19,126 bases of DNA from JBDKFK01 sp039798745 (GTDB lineage: Bacteria; Patescibacteriota; Microgenomatia; UBA1406; GWC2-37-13), in contig JBDKFK010000032.1 in NCBI GenBank assembly GCA_039798745.1, positions 1-19,126 on the forward strand, given 5' to 3'. The notes beneath the pieces are model-generated. The model worked only from the letters and a program-made list of their open reading frames with translations. It made no database searches and was not told the DNA's origin. Below are positions 8,058-15,447 of this stretch, one piece after another. Numbering within the stretch: position 1 is the first letter of the stretch; each line of letters starts with the position of its first letter. The position numbers and the translations under genes were made by a program.

Positions 8058-9017
8058 TTACGGTGTTTCCGTACTTTCGACAGGAGGTGGAGTATCTGTC
8101 GGCGGGCTTGAGGTTGGTTCCTGAGGCGGCGCTGTAGTTGCACCATCCGGCATCTGGACAGAAAAATGAGTTGTAGTAACACCGCTTTCGTTGCCGTTTA
8201 TATCTTTGGCCTGGACCGACAATGTGTGCGATCCATTTGCTAAAGTGACACAGGCTCTGCCTTCCGTGCTGTAACCGGTCCAGTCGTTGGAGTCTAGTTT
8301 GTAACGATAATCCATGCCAGAATTGCCTGTTACTTCGTCATGATATGCCCATCCCAAACAGGGCGAGAAGGTAAGTACAGATCCTTCTTGTGCTCCGCCG
8401 ACAAATTCATAAAAAACAGGTGGCTTGGTATCAGAGATGGTGAAAGAGCGAGTTACCACTTCTGAAAGATTGCCATAGTTGTCTTTAAGTTGGACGGATA
8501 CAGAGTGGGATCCCGATGTGAGTCCATAAAATACACATAGATGATAAACGCCGTTCCATCCGATCCAGTTACCGGAATCTACTTTCCACTGCATAAGAAT
8601 CATATTTGCATCATTGGTCTTGTGATATGTCACGGTGATACAGGGTTCGGTATTGGTTATTGTCGCACCGTTGGGAATTGGTGAAATGTCGTCGATAATG
8701 ACGGTACCTTTACTAGCTTTGGTAACCTGCACTGTAGGTGTCACAGAAGTAGATATTTTAGGGGACGGCGAAGGAATCGATCGGTAAACAACAGCCGCGG
8801 ATGATGCGGCAAGAACTGCTTCATCGGTTGCAGTTTTTGTGGAGGGCGTAATAAAAGAAGTGGTATTGGTTTTAGGTTTAGCAGGATGTCTATATATGGC
8901 GTTTTTAATAGCAAATCCAAATCCTATAGTCGAAACTACGATGATCGCTGTACCGCCAATAAGTATGTGACGCATCTTAAAATGCCTTATATTAAGAGTC
9001 TGAATATATTTCCACAT
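8058..9017 (-). CDS. Membrane-anchored extracellular protein with two Ig-like repeats
   Basis: The 319-residue protein starts with a basic tail (residues 1-17) and one hydrophobic segment at about 18-37, which can act as a signal anchor and leave the rest outside. A Ser/Thr/Pro-rich linker spans about 45-100. Two related modules follow, about 120-195 and 215-290. Each has a WKVDSGNW or YKLDSNDW strand, a GSH-S/T-V/L-SVQ strand, a KD-x2-GN turn and a closing beta strand, typical of bacterial Ig-like domains. Each module has one cysteine pair at matching places (C126/C161 and C220/C256), likely disulphides outside the cell. The tail 290-319 is rich in Pro and Thr. A role in surface adhesion or attachment is inferred only from this layout. 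The ATG at 9017 is supported by a well-formed promoter just upstream. Confidence 0.75.
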   Translation of the reverse strand: MWKYIQTLNIRHFKMRHILIGGTAIIVVSTIGFGFAIKNAIYRHPAKPKTNTTSFITPSTKTATDEAVLAASSAAVVYRSIPSPSPKISTSVTPTVQVTKASKGTVIIDDISPIPNGATITNTEPCITVTYHKTNDANMILMQWKVDSGNWIGWNGVYHLCVFYGLTSGSHSVSVQLKDNYGNLSEVVTRSFTISDTKPPVFYEFVGGAQEGSVLTFSPCLGWAYHDEVTGNSGMDYRYKLDSNDWTGYSTEGRACVTLANGSHTLSVQAKDINGNESGVTTTHFSVQMPDGATTAPPQEPTSSPPTDTPPPVESTETP

Positions 9018-9026
9018 AAGACCTGT

Positions 9027-9055
9027 AGTATATCATACCGCGGTAAGAAAGACAA
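9027..9055 (-). promoter_or_regulatory. Promoter of the Ig-like repeat gene
   Basis: On the minus strand a -35 TTGTCT (9050-9055) and a -10 TATACT (9027-9032) are separated by exactly 17 bases. The -10 box ends 9 bases before the ATG, leaving a leader of about 3 bases and no room for a ribosome binding site. This is one of the two best two-part promoters in the window. Confidence 0.65.
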
Positions 9056-9094
9056 TTATAGCCTAAGTAAACTCCTCTATATATCTCCAAGGTG

Positions 9095-9100
9095 TATAAT
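9095..9100 (+). promoter_or_regulatory. -10 box of the GRDP-like gene
   Basis: A perfect TATAAT lies 59 bases before the ATG at 9160, giving a leader of about 53 bases with a ribosome binding site. No -35 match is seen. The bases after it (CTTGTC at 9105-9110) resemble those at the same place after the lipoprotein promoter (18656-18661). Confidence 0.5.
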
Positions 9101-9159
9101 ATCTCTTGTCTACACAGTCCCCCCCGCACCTTGAATACACAAAAAGGAGCACACAACCC

Positions 9160-9660
9160 ATGACAACCACTGTCCTGGAAACCCCACCGGTACTAGAGGT
9201 ACTTGTGCCTATGGCACCAACTCTCCGGCGAGCAATCGAGCGCATAGCAACGCACGACTTCTCGGTAATCCGGGGAAAGATCCTCAAGGAGGATGCATTG
9301 CCTCTGGACGTTGTCGATCAGGCGATCGACGAGTTCCGGCGGTTCTTCATTCTCATCCGACTCGGCTACACCGACCTTGGCATGCCAAGCAAAGTTGTGG
9401 ACGAGGTTTGGCACACATTCATCCTCTTCACCCGCATGTACCACGCGTTCTGCGATGAAGTAATGGGTGGCTATGTGCATCACCTGCCCTGCACCATCGA
9501 CGAGCCAATTCCGACCTCAACGGTAAGCAGTCTGTATGCTGCCTATGAGGAGGCATTCGGCTTCCGGCCAGGGCCGCTTTGGCGTGACGACGCTGCCGCA
9601 GAATGTGGGCCGGGTTGCGGCCACTGCATGGGCGACGACGGCAAGCACTGCAAAAATTAG
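9160..9660 (+). CDS. Glycine-rich-domain-containing-protein-like (GRDP-like) protein with Cys-rich tail
   Basis: A frame reaches back to 9106, but AAGGAG at 9144-9149 points to ATG 9160, giving 166 residues. The centre (about 50-110) contains VDEVWHT at 80-86, Y94, FC at 97-98 and a final HH at 107-108, the pattern I associate with the GRDP-like family known from plants and scattered bacteria; its biochemical role is not established. The invariant acid, Trp, His and Cys residues could bind a metal, which is inference. The C-terminus has C149-x3-C153-x2-C156-x7-C164, a likely metal-binding knuckle not needed by the core domain. The gene is GC-richer than most neighbours. It is divergent from the Ig-like gene and is followed by two hairpins. 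Confidence 0.65.
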   Translation: MTTTVLETPPVLEVLVPMAPTLRRAIERIATHDFSVIRGKILKEDALPLDVVDQAIDEFRRFFILIRLGYTDLGMPSKVVDEVWHTFILFTRMYHAFCDEVMGGYVHHLPCTIDEPIPTSTVSSLYAAYEEAFGFRPGPLWRDDAAAECGPGCGHCMGDDGKHCKN

Positions 9661-9682
9661 CGGGGACTCCTGTGTAGACACC

Positions 9683-9723
9683 GGATGGGGGCGCTTTGCG
9701 CCCTCATCCACCCTCGTTTGAGG
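9683..9723 (+). terminator. Tandem hairpins after the GRDP-like gene
   Basis: The first hairpin pairs 9683-9694 with 9698-9709, 12 base pairs including one G-T, around a TTT loop. A second, CCTC/GAGG around GTTT, spans 9712-9723. No T-run follows, so this would be a weak intrinsic terminator or a 3'-end stabiliser. The next gene's -10 box begins at the following base, 9724. Confidence 0.55.
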
Positions 9724-9729
9724 TAGAAT
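9724..9729 (+). promoter_or_regulatory. -10 box of the DUF5674-like gene
   Basis: TAGAAT (5 of 6) ends 5 bases before the ATG at 9735 and no ribosome binding site is present, so the message is probably leaderless. It directly abuts the hairpin ending at 9723. Confidence 0.45.
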
Positions 9730-9734
9730 ATAGT

Positions 9735-10073
9735 ATGATCGTTACCAAAAAAGAACCGTATACCAAAGAAGAAATCGAGCAACTAAAAGAACAGTTTGAC
9801 GTATATATTAAAACTGTTATAGATATCCGCAATAAAATCTGCTCCGCCGGATGCAACATGCATTATGAGTCTGAGGAAGTACTCCTTAAACAGGGATCTG
9901 AACAAAAAGATGTATGGGGTGGCGGTATTGATCTCGAAACAAAAACAGTTGATTTCAACTCATTTATAAACATACGACCAAATGTAAATGCTAGTAACGA
10001 GATACAAGATGTGGAACTGAGAAAACAATACGAAGAACTTACTAAATTTTTCTTTAAAGAGCTTTATGAATAA
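9735..10073 (+). CDS. DUF5674-like family protein
   Basis: A frame reaches back to 9696 through the upstream hairpin; ATG 9735 just after a -10 box is the credible start and gives 112 residues. The protein is soluble, with KTVIDIRNKICSAGCNMHY in the first half, VWGGGIDLETKTVDFNS in the middle and INIRPN before a final helix. From memory this matches DUF5674, a small family common in CPR and some other bacteria, whose function is unknown. It has no signal peptide. It overlaps the next gene by 8 bases (ATGAATAA), so the two are probably translated together. Confidence 0.7.
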   Translation: MIVTKKEPYTKEEIEQLKEQFDVYIKTVIDIRNKICSAGCNMHYESEEVLLKQGSEQKDVWGGGIDLETKTVDFNSFINIRPNVNASNEIQDVELRKQYEELTKFFFKELYE

Positions 10074-10341
10074 CAAACTAATTCTAGAATCGCTCTCCAT
10101 GGATTTACGCCGGGTTGCTATAGGCATGCATAGAGGCTCAACCAAAATGGCGCACCGTTTTATAGAAGAAGCTCTTAAACGAAAAAGTGAAGTAGACTAC
10201 TCCACAATCCAACCATATGTTCGTACTCTTCTTGATGGTTTGCCAAACAAACTCATGCAATCAGACACCTCACATATTGCGGAAGATTCTCTCATGCTAA
10301 GCACCCTATTTCAAAACTATACTCAGACTCATTTGAAATAA
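10066..10341 (+). CDS. Small helical protein of unknown function, coupled to the DUF5674-like gene
   Basis: The 91-residue protein begins inside the last codons of the preceding gene, an 8-base overlap typical of translational coupling. It is predicted all-helical by its heptad-like pattern, with a basic front (SMDLRRVAIGMHRGSTKMAHRF from residue 11 on, rich in Arg, Lys and His) and TAED/SLMLSTLFQNY-like features at the end. I do not recognise a named family. The overlap suggests it works with the DUF5674-like protein, perhaps as a complex. No membrane segment or signal peptide is seen. Confidence 0.7.
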   Translation: MNNKLILESLSMDLRRVAIGMHRGSTKMAHRFIEEALKRKSEVDYSTIQPYVRTLLDGLPNKLMQSDTSHIAEDSLMLSTLFQNYTQTHLK

Positions 10342-10366
10342 ACTCTACACTGTAGCTTATAGGCCA

Positions 10367-10395
10367 TTGAATCTATATCAGTTAAGGAATATAAA
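10367..10395 (+). promoter_or_regulatory. Candidate promoter of the 48-residue membrane protein
   Basis: A -35 TTGAAT (10367-10372) and a -10 TATAAA (10390-10395) are spaced by exactly 17 bases. Transcription would begin near 10402, leaving a leader of about 36 bases before ATG 10438, with no clear ribosome binding site. Confidence 0.4.
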
Positions 10396-10437
10396 TATAT
10401 TAGTGTCATCCCGATACAAGTTCTGCACGATACACGC

Positions 10438-10584
10438 ATGATACCGAATAATTTAGCCAACAACATAGTCGCAATGCAGATCATATTTCTGCTCTCCCTT
10501 ATCGTGATTCTCCTTATAGCTCTCGTCTTTGCCAAATTTGAGCGTCAGGCAAAATCTCATAAAACAGCACGTTTTCGCCCCTAA
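10438..10584 (+). CDS. 48-residue single-span membrane protein
   Basis: ATG 10438 opens a 48-codon frame ending at TAA 10582-10584. Residues 11-32 form one strongly hydrophobic helix (IIFLLSLIVILLIALV at 15-30). The tail is basic (K33, R36, K39, K42, R45, R47), so the C-terminus should face the cytoplasm. A good two-part promoter lies 43 bases upstream. No family is recognised. It precedes the DUF262-DUF2779 operon, which has its own -10 box, so a link with that operon is only suggested by position. The clean hydrophobic block and stop make chance unlikely, but the shortness keeps confidence moderate. Confidence 0.5.
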   Translation: MIPNNLANNIVAMQIIFLLSLIVILLIALVFAKFERQAKSHKTARFRP

Positions 10585-10618
10585 TTTACATCCTATAGCA
10601 AATTAATCCTCTGAGGAG

Positions 10619-10624
10619 TATAAT
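10619..10624 (+). promoter_or_regulatory. -10 box of the DUF262-DUF2779 operon
   Basis: TATAAT in GGAGTATAATATAG ends 26 bases before ATG 10651. The same 14-base string precedes the broken paralogue (6904-6917). The -35 region has only a weak TAGCAA at 10596-10601. A second box, TATAGT, lies nearer to the ATG (about 10634-10639). There is no AGGAG site in front of the start. Confidence 0.5.
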
Positions 10625-10650
10625 ATAGCCTGTTATAGTAAGAAGAACAT

Positions 10651-12759
10651 ATGATAGCGACCCAAAACAATATCAACACATTCCTCTATACGCCGGGCAA
10701 ATACTTTGTCATCCCTGACTTCCAGCGCCCTTACTCGTGGGACAAGGCTAATATAGCCTCATTTATAGCCGATCTTGAATCTGTTTTGGCAGGCAACAAA
10801 AAACACTACTTTGGCAGTATCGTGTATATAAACGAAGGCAATAACAGTACCATCATCGACGGTCAGCAGCGTGCCACCACGGTGCTCCTTATGCTCACCG
10901 CGCTCTATCATATCCGTAGCGACCACCCCGAGATAGCCGATATACCGGCCGAGGTCATAAAAGAAAACTATCTTTACAACCGCCACAGCTACACGGTAGA
11001 ACAAAACCGTATCAAACTACGCACCGTCACAACGGATAACACAATATTTGAACAGATATTCAATCGCAGCCCCCTCGCGCCCAACGGAAAAGACAGCAAA
11101 CTATACCAAGCCTACTCACAGTTTTACGAATATTTTAAAGACAAAACAGAGCTTGAAAAATATGTAAACGTACTTGAAAACTTTGAGGTCGTTACCATCG
11201 CGCTCAACGCCTCAGACGACAATCCTCAGAAAATCTTTGAAAGCATCAACTCCACTGGTAAACCCCTTACCGATGGAGACAAAATCCGCAACTTCGCGCT
11301 CATGCTTAACGACAAAACCGCGCGCAATGTAGTACTTAAAAACTACTGGGAAATCATAGAATTCCGCCTTACCAATCTGAATAATGATTACATCTCTGAT
11401 TTTTTTAAGTATTACCTCACCTCAGAGTTGCAGAGAGAAGTAAAAATAGAGCAGGTATACCCCGAGTTTAAAAAACTATTTTACGCATATATCGGCGAAG
11501 ACCAGACCAACCTGGAAAAACTTGAGGCATTTTATGGAAAAGTTCTGGCATATCTTAATCACTATTCATTTCTTAAATTTAACATTGATGAAATGCAAGA
11601 TTATCAAACGGTCGCGGACGAAGGCTTCCGCCTCAACTTTCTCAAAATCGAGACACCTTATCCGTTCTTTATGAGAGTCCTGGACGAGTACCAGCAAGGT
11701 TTGCTCGGCGACAACGATCTTACACACATCTTTAAGATGATTGAGACGTATCTTACCCGGCGTATCGTCTGCAATATACCCACCACGGGTTCAAACAAAT
11801 TATTCGCTTCGCTTCACAAAGATATTAAATACTATCTGTCAGAATATACGGGCAGTACCTATGTCGACGTCCTCGGATACATACTTTCAAGCAAATCTGG
11901 AGGTCTCAGAATGCCGAAAAAAGCAGAGATTGAGGGTGCCATAAACAACAATCCCATGTACTTACAGAGAAACTACTACATTAATTTCGTCCTCACTTCA
12001 GTCGATGATCAATCTAGAGAATCCGGCCTTCTCAAACAGCTCGCCAACGCAGATATTCAGCTGAGCATAGAACATATTATGCCCCAGACGCTCAACACGG
12101 CGTGGAAAAACGAGCTTGGTGAAACCTACGAACAGATACACGCGCAGTATCTCCATACATTGCCTAATCTTACCCTGACCGGATACAATTCAAAATATTC
12201 AAACAACGACTTTGCTACCAAAAAAACCATAGAAAACGGATTTAACGAAAGTCCCTTAGCTATTAATCAGTTTATCCGCAGTACCGAACACTGGGATCGA
12301 AATGCCCTCGAAAAAAGAGCAGGCTGGTGGCTTGAGCAGATAGAAAAAATCTGGCCGGTACCCGTGTCTCCCTTTCTGCCCAAAACAGAAGAAACTACCT
12401 TTATTTTCGGCGACGACAAAGACCTCACCGGCTCGCGAGTGAAAGCAGTACATGTACAAGGAGAGATAACAGAGTGCGACAGTTGGTCTGCGGTATTTGA
12501 AACCGTTCTTCGGAAACTTTTCTCACTAAACGAAGATCTCTATGATTATATTACCTCAGAACCTTACCTATATCGCTATATTAAATCTGATAAAACCGCA
12601 ATGAGGATGCCAAACGCCATAGACGGCACGCCGTATTTTTACGAAAACAACACCAATACCAACCGGAAACGAGATATTATAGTAAGATTAACCGAGCACC
12701 TGGACATGGATACCTCAGACATCAAGGTTATTCTTGCGCACTCAGCTCGACCCAACTAA
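10651..12759 (+). CDS. DUF262/DUF1524 (GmrSD-like) endonuclease
   Basis: The 702-residue protein has the DUF262 signature IPDFQRPYSW at 21-30 and DGQQRATT at 70-77, the nucleotide-binding and hydrolysing half of GmrSD-type enzymes, plus a FESINSTGKPLTDGDK stretch near 199-214. The DUF1524 HNH nuclease half is present in the same chain: EHIMPQ at 474-479 (H475), LPNLTLTGYNSKYSNN near 504-520. Fused GmrSD proteins cut DNA with modified cytosines, or other foreign DNA, using NTPs; which target this one has is unknown. About 130 extra residues (573-702) form a C-terminal region I do not recognise. The stop is 2 bases before the DUF2779 gene, so they form an operon. A truncated paralogue lies at 6943. 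Confidence 0.9.
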   Translation: MIATQNNINTFLYTPGKYFVIPDFQRPYSWDKANIASFIADLESVLAGNKKHYFGSIVYINEGNNSTIIDGQQRATTVLLMLTALYHIRSDHPEIADIPAEVIKENYLYNRHSYTVEQNRIKLRTVTTDNTIFEQIFNRSPLAPNGKDSKLYQAYSQFYEYFKDKTELEKYVNVLENFEVVTIALNASDDNPQKIFESINSTGKPLTDGDKIRNFALMLNDKTARNVVLKNYWEIIEFRLTNLNNDYISDFFKYYLTSELQREVKIEQVYPEFKKLFYAYIGEDQTNLEKLEAFYGKVLAYLNHYSFLKFNIDEMQDYQTVADEGFRLNFLKIETPYPFFMRVLDEYQQGLLGDNDLTHIFKMIETYLTRRIVCNIPTTGSNKLFASLHKDIKYYLSEYTGSTYVDVLGYILSSKSGGLRMPKKAEIEGAINNNPMYLQRNYYINFVLTSVDDQSRESGLLKQLANADIQLSIEHIMPQTLNTAWKNELGETYEQIHAQYLHTLPNLTLTGYNSKYSNNDFATKKTIENGFNESPLAINQFIRSTEHWDRNALEKRAGWWLEQIEKIWPVPVSPFLPKTEETTFIFGDDKDLTGSRVKAVHVQGEITECDSWSAVFETVLRKLFSLNEDLYDYITSEPYLYRYIKSDKTAMRMPNAIDGTPYFYENNTNTNRKRDIIVRLTEHLDMDTSDIKVILAHSARPN

Positions 12760-12761
12760 CT

Positions 12762-14249
12762 ATGACCCTCTCCAAATCCGACTATATGCTCTATCTCCGC
12801 CACCCGGCATGGTTATGGATGAAAAAACACGACAAAGCCCGCCTCCCTCCTATCGATGCCTCACTCCAGGCACTCTTTGATCAGGGAAACCTATTTGAAG
12901 AATACGCCGAAAAACTCTTTCCCCACGCGGTACGGCTAGGCTTTGATGGATACGCCGAGTACCTCGCGCTCCCCGATCTCACCAAAGCCGCGTTCAAAAA
13001 CGGTGCCGAAACGGTGTTGCAGGGCAGGATTGAAGCCCAGGGGCTTACCTGTATCTTCGACGTTCTCGATAAAAATGAAGACGGCACATACGACTTATAT
13101 GAGATCAAATCAAGCACCGGAGTAAAGCCTGAACACGAATACGATCTGGCATTTCAGCTTGTGGCACTTGAGGCCGCCGGTTTCAAAATACAAAACGTAA
13201 AAGTAATCTGTGTGAATAACACCTATATCAGGAATGGCGAGATAGATATACAAAACCTTACCCTTGTAACCGATGTTACCGAAAAAGTACGGGGGCTCAC
13301 CGCGGATACAAAAACAAATATACAAAAAGCATTTCAGGTACTTGCCTCTCGGACTCCGCCCGATATGTCACCCCGCCATGTAAAAATGAATGCCATGAAA
13401 GACTGGCTCGCGATCTACAAAACCATATACCCCGTAGACGCTCAGAGTATCTATCACCTCTGCTCCATAACCGACGCGCAGGTCGCGGAACTCGAAGACA
13501 TGGGCATCGTGCTTATCAAAGACATCCCCGATACATTTGTCCTTACGCCAAAACAACGCAAACAGATGGAGGCCGTAAAACTCAATCAACAACTTATAGA
13601 TCATGAAAATATTGGCTTGTTTCTGCAAAAGATTCAGTACCCGCTTTACTTTCTGGACTACGAAACATTTGCAAGCAGTATTCCTCCCTTCAACGGCATA
13701 CGCCCCTATCAGCAGGTACCGTTCCAGTACTCGCTCCATATTCTGGAAACACCCGACTCAGAGCTGCAACACAAAGAATACCTCCATCGTGAAAACAGTC
13801 ACTCCGCCTTACCCCTTGTTCAGCGACTTCGTCAGGATATTGGAGATACCGGCACCATTCTTGTGTGGTATGAACCGTTTGAAAAAGGAAGAAACACCGA
13901 CATGGGTGTTATGTACCCCGAGTACGCCGAGTTTATGGAAGGGTTAAACGCGCGTGTTATAGATCTTATGACACCGTTTTCCGAAGGATGGTTTGTAGAT
14001 CAGGGATTCATGGGAAGCGCCTCGATAAAAAAAGTGTTACCTGTGTTGGTACAGGAGTTATCATACAAAAATCTGACAATTCAGGAAGGTGGATCTGCTC
14101 AGCGCATCTGGACTGAAACGGTACTCAACGGACTCAACGCGCATGAACAGGAACAAATCATGAAAGACCTCATTGAGTACTGCAAACTTGATACACTCGC
14201 GATGGTAGAACTCTTCAGAGTACTTCGCTCAAAGAGTAGCCCCGTCTGA
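12762..14249 (+). CDS. DUF2779 protein: RecB/Cas4-like nuclease plus RNase H-like exonuclease domain
   Basis: The 495-residue protein has two nuclease-like halves. The N-terminal one has SDYMLYLRHP near 6-15, GNLFEEYAEKLFP at 42-54, then D100, E114-I-K116 and Q132, the layout of RecB/Cas4-type PD-(D/E)XK nucleases. The C-terminal one is DUF2779: FLDYETF with D299 and E301, a PYQQVPFQYSLH block, RVIDLMTPF, GSASIKKVLP, and Y473-x3-D477, which looks like the Exo I and Exo III motifs of DEDDy 3'-5' exonucleases. All apparent catalytic residues are kept, so it is probably an active DNA or RNA nuclease, though no biochemistry of the family is known to me. It lies 2 bases after the DUF262/DUF1524 gene, which implies a joint role. 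The stop is inside a hairpin. Confidence 0.85.
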   Translation: MTLSKSDYMLYLRHPAWLWMKKHDKARLPPIDASLQALFDQGNLFEEYAEKLFPHAVRLGFDGYAEYLALPDLTKAAFKNGAETVLQGRIEAQGLTCIFDVLDKNEDGTYDLYEIKSSTGVKPEHEYDLAFQLVALEAAGFKIQNVKVICVNNTYIRNGEIDIQNLTLVTDVTEKVRGLTADTKTNIQKAFQVLASRTPPDMSPRHVKMNAMKDWLAIYKTIYPVDAQSIYHLCSITDAQVAELEDMGIVLIKDIPDTFVLTPKQRKQMEAVKLNQQLIDHENIGLFLQKIQYPLYFLDYETFASSIPPFNGIRPYQQVPFQYSLHILETPDSELQHKEYLHRENSHSALPLVQRLRQDIGDTGTILVWYEPFEKGRNTDMGVMYPEYAEFMEGLNARVIDLMTPFSEGWFVDQGFMGSASIKKVLPVLVQELSYKNLTIQEGGSAQRIWTETVLNGLNAHEQEQIMKDLIEYCKLDTLAMVELFRVLRSKSSPV

Positions 14250-14278
14250 GTATCTCTTGTTGAGATACCCAAACGGGA
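14241..14278. terminator. Hairpin between convergent genes
   Basis: A perfect 7-base-pair stem GTATCTC/GAGATAC (14250-14256 with 14262-14268) has a TTGTT loop. An outer CCCGT/ACGGG stem (14241-14245 with 14274-14278) extends it across a 4/4 internal loop. It overlaps the DUF2779 stop codon. No T-run follows on either strand, so termination strength is uncertain. Confidence 0.5.
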
Positions 14279-14310
14279 CATAAATCCTAGCTAGCCCGGT
14301 AAAGCCTTCC

Positions 14311-14583
14311 TTAGTCTATGCTTGAGACCAGAAACACCTCACCAGGAGCGTACCAATCGCGGCCCGGATCGGGCGCACCCATTACGGTAAGCCACATTCC
14401 CTCCGGAACAACCGCGTTCCAACCGCCTTCAACCTTCTTGATCTTCACATTTCCACCCGTATCATCGGATGAAACCTCTGTGTGATTGCGCACACAGTTT
14501 TTCTGCCAGAGTGACAGATGGTGAAGGGCGCCGACGCCAATATATCCAACCTGTCCCAGGCGCATCTCGTTTACCGTAGTCAT
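14311..14583 (-). CDS. Hypothetical 90-residue protein
   Basis: I do not recognise this protein. It is soluble, Gly- and Val-rich, without signal peptide or membrane segment, and holds motifs such as VKIKKVEGGWNAVVPEGMW near 46-64 and DWYAPGEVFLVSS at the end. This suggests a small beta-sheet fold. AAAGGA sits about 6 bases before the ATG, a proper ribosome binding site, and a two-part promoter lies further upstream. It faces the DUF2779 gene tail-to-tail across a hairpin. GC content is higher than in the restriction genes. Confidence 0.6.
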   Translation of the reverse strand: MTTVNEMRLGQVGYIGVGALHHLSLWQKNCVRNHTEVSSDDTGGNVKIKKVEGGWNAVVPEGMWLTVMGAPDPGRDWYAPGEVFLVSSID

Positions 14584-14627
14584 ATAGTTCCTTTCTTTGG
14601 GTAGATACAGCAGACATGGGCATGCCA

Positions 14628-14655
14628 GCTATATCGTTTCATATGAAGGGGTCAA
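14628..14655 (-). promoter_or_regulatory. Promoter of the 90-residue protein gene
   Basis: On the minus strand, -35 TTGACC (14650-14655) and -10 TATAGC (14628-14633) are spaced by 16 bases, giving a leader of about 38 bases that includes AAAGGA before the ATG at 14583. The rest of this gap (14656-14769) is AT-rich and shows no gene. Confidence 0.5.
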
Positions 14656-14769
14656 GGTAAACCGAATCACTATTGTAGGTCAGTATGTTTTAAAAGTCAA
14701 ACTGAGGTATAGATTATTACTACAATCCAAATACTTATTTTTTGATATATAAAAGAAGAATGTTTGTGT

Positions 14770-14809
14770 AAAAAGAGGTCGAAGAGGGGTTGGCATTTCA
14801 TCTTCGACC
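14770..14809 (-). terminator. Intrinsic terminator of the secreted-protein gene
   Basis: A perfect 9-base-pair stem pairs 14777-14785 (GGTCGAAGA) with 14801-14809 around a 15-base loop. On the minus strand it is followed by TCTTTTTAC, a usable U-tract. It lies 9 bases after the stop of the secreted-protein gene. Confidence 0.75.
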
Positions 14810-14818
14810 ATATGTGTA

Positions 14819-15358
14819 CTAGCTGCCCGCGAGGGCAGTGGGACCGGCCAGATGCCGGCGTACGATATTTCCGGCGTGGCCGTCGACAAGTACGTGGTAC
14901 TCCCAGTTCCCCCAGACAGCCCATTCAGGGTTGCCTGTATAGCGCGGATCGCTCTCATGAACAATGAGGTATTGATAGTGAGTCACACTGCCATCAGCGG
15001 CAACGCCGCGGATAGAGTTGAGAACCCAGCCATTGTCCAGGAACGGATCGCCGCCAAAGCTGCCGCGGTAGGTGTTCTCGTAGTAGTACACCGTGAGCGT
15101 AGCTTCGTCAAGATCGGCGACCGAGGTGTACACGCGTCCATCGCCAAGATCCCAGTAGTAGTCGCCGTTGCCGTCCTCGGCATAGAGCGACGTATAGTGC
15201 CCGGTAACCACAGCGCGACCGCATTGACCCGGCACTGCCGTTGAGTTGGGAGTGCAGACAGGCGGCGCCGCGATGGCAGCCATAGGCAGAGCAAACAGCG
15301 CGAGAAGCGCCAGAAGCGGAATGAACAGGGCGAATCGCTTTAGTGTAGGTGCTAACAT
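14819..15358 (-). CDS. Secreted protein of unknown function
   Basis: The 179-residue protein has a classic signal peptide: K7-R8, a hydrophobic core at 9-25 (LFIPLLALLALFALPM) and a likely cut near AIA-A at 28-31. The mature part has two cysteines (C35, C46) close to its start and is rich in Tyr, Trp, Asp and Gly (DGNGDYYWDLGDG near 62-74, GNPEWAVWGNWEYHV at 142-156), suggesting an extracellular beta-rich domain. No family is recognised. AGGAGG (15368-15373 on +) lies 9 bases before the ATG, one of the best ribosome binding sites in the window. The gene is GC-rich and has its own terminator. No good promoter was found; TACAAT about 33 bases before the start is a candidate -10. Confidence 0.7.
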   Translation of the reverse strand: MLAPTLKRFALFIPLLALLALFALPMAAIAAPPVCTPNSTAVPGQCGRAVVTGHYTSLYAEDGNGDYYWDLGDGRVYTSVADLDEATLTVYYYENTYRGSFGGDPFLDNGWVLNSIRGVAADGSVTHYQYLIVHESDPRYTGNPEWAVWGNWEYHVLVDGHAGNIVRRHLAGPTALAGS

Positions 15359-15447
15359 GGGAAAAACCCTCCTAATGCTTATATTCTTCAGATTGTACGG
15401 TGCAGAGTGGTGCCAACCCCTCTCGAAAATGCGAATCGTCTGCAGGC

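Noticed and set aside
9106..9159. Longer start for the GRDP-like protein
   Set aside because: It would begin at about the predicted transcription start, and the AAGGAG site points to ATG 9160.
12762..14249. DUF2779 protein as a Cas4 of a CRISPR system
   Set aside because: The N-terminal nuclease is RecB/Cas4-like, but there is no CRISPR array or other cas gene, and the cysteines of a Cas4 iron-sulphur cluster are not apparent.
14819..15358. Several long overlapping frames on both strands across the secreted-protein gene
   Set aside because: High GC content yields open frames by chance; only the minus-strand frame has a signal peptide, a strong ribosome binding site and a terminator.
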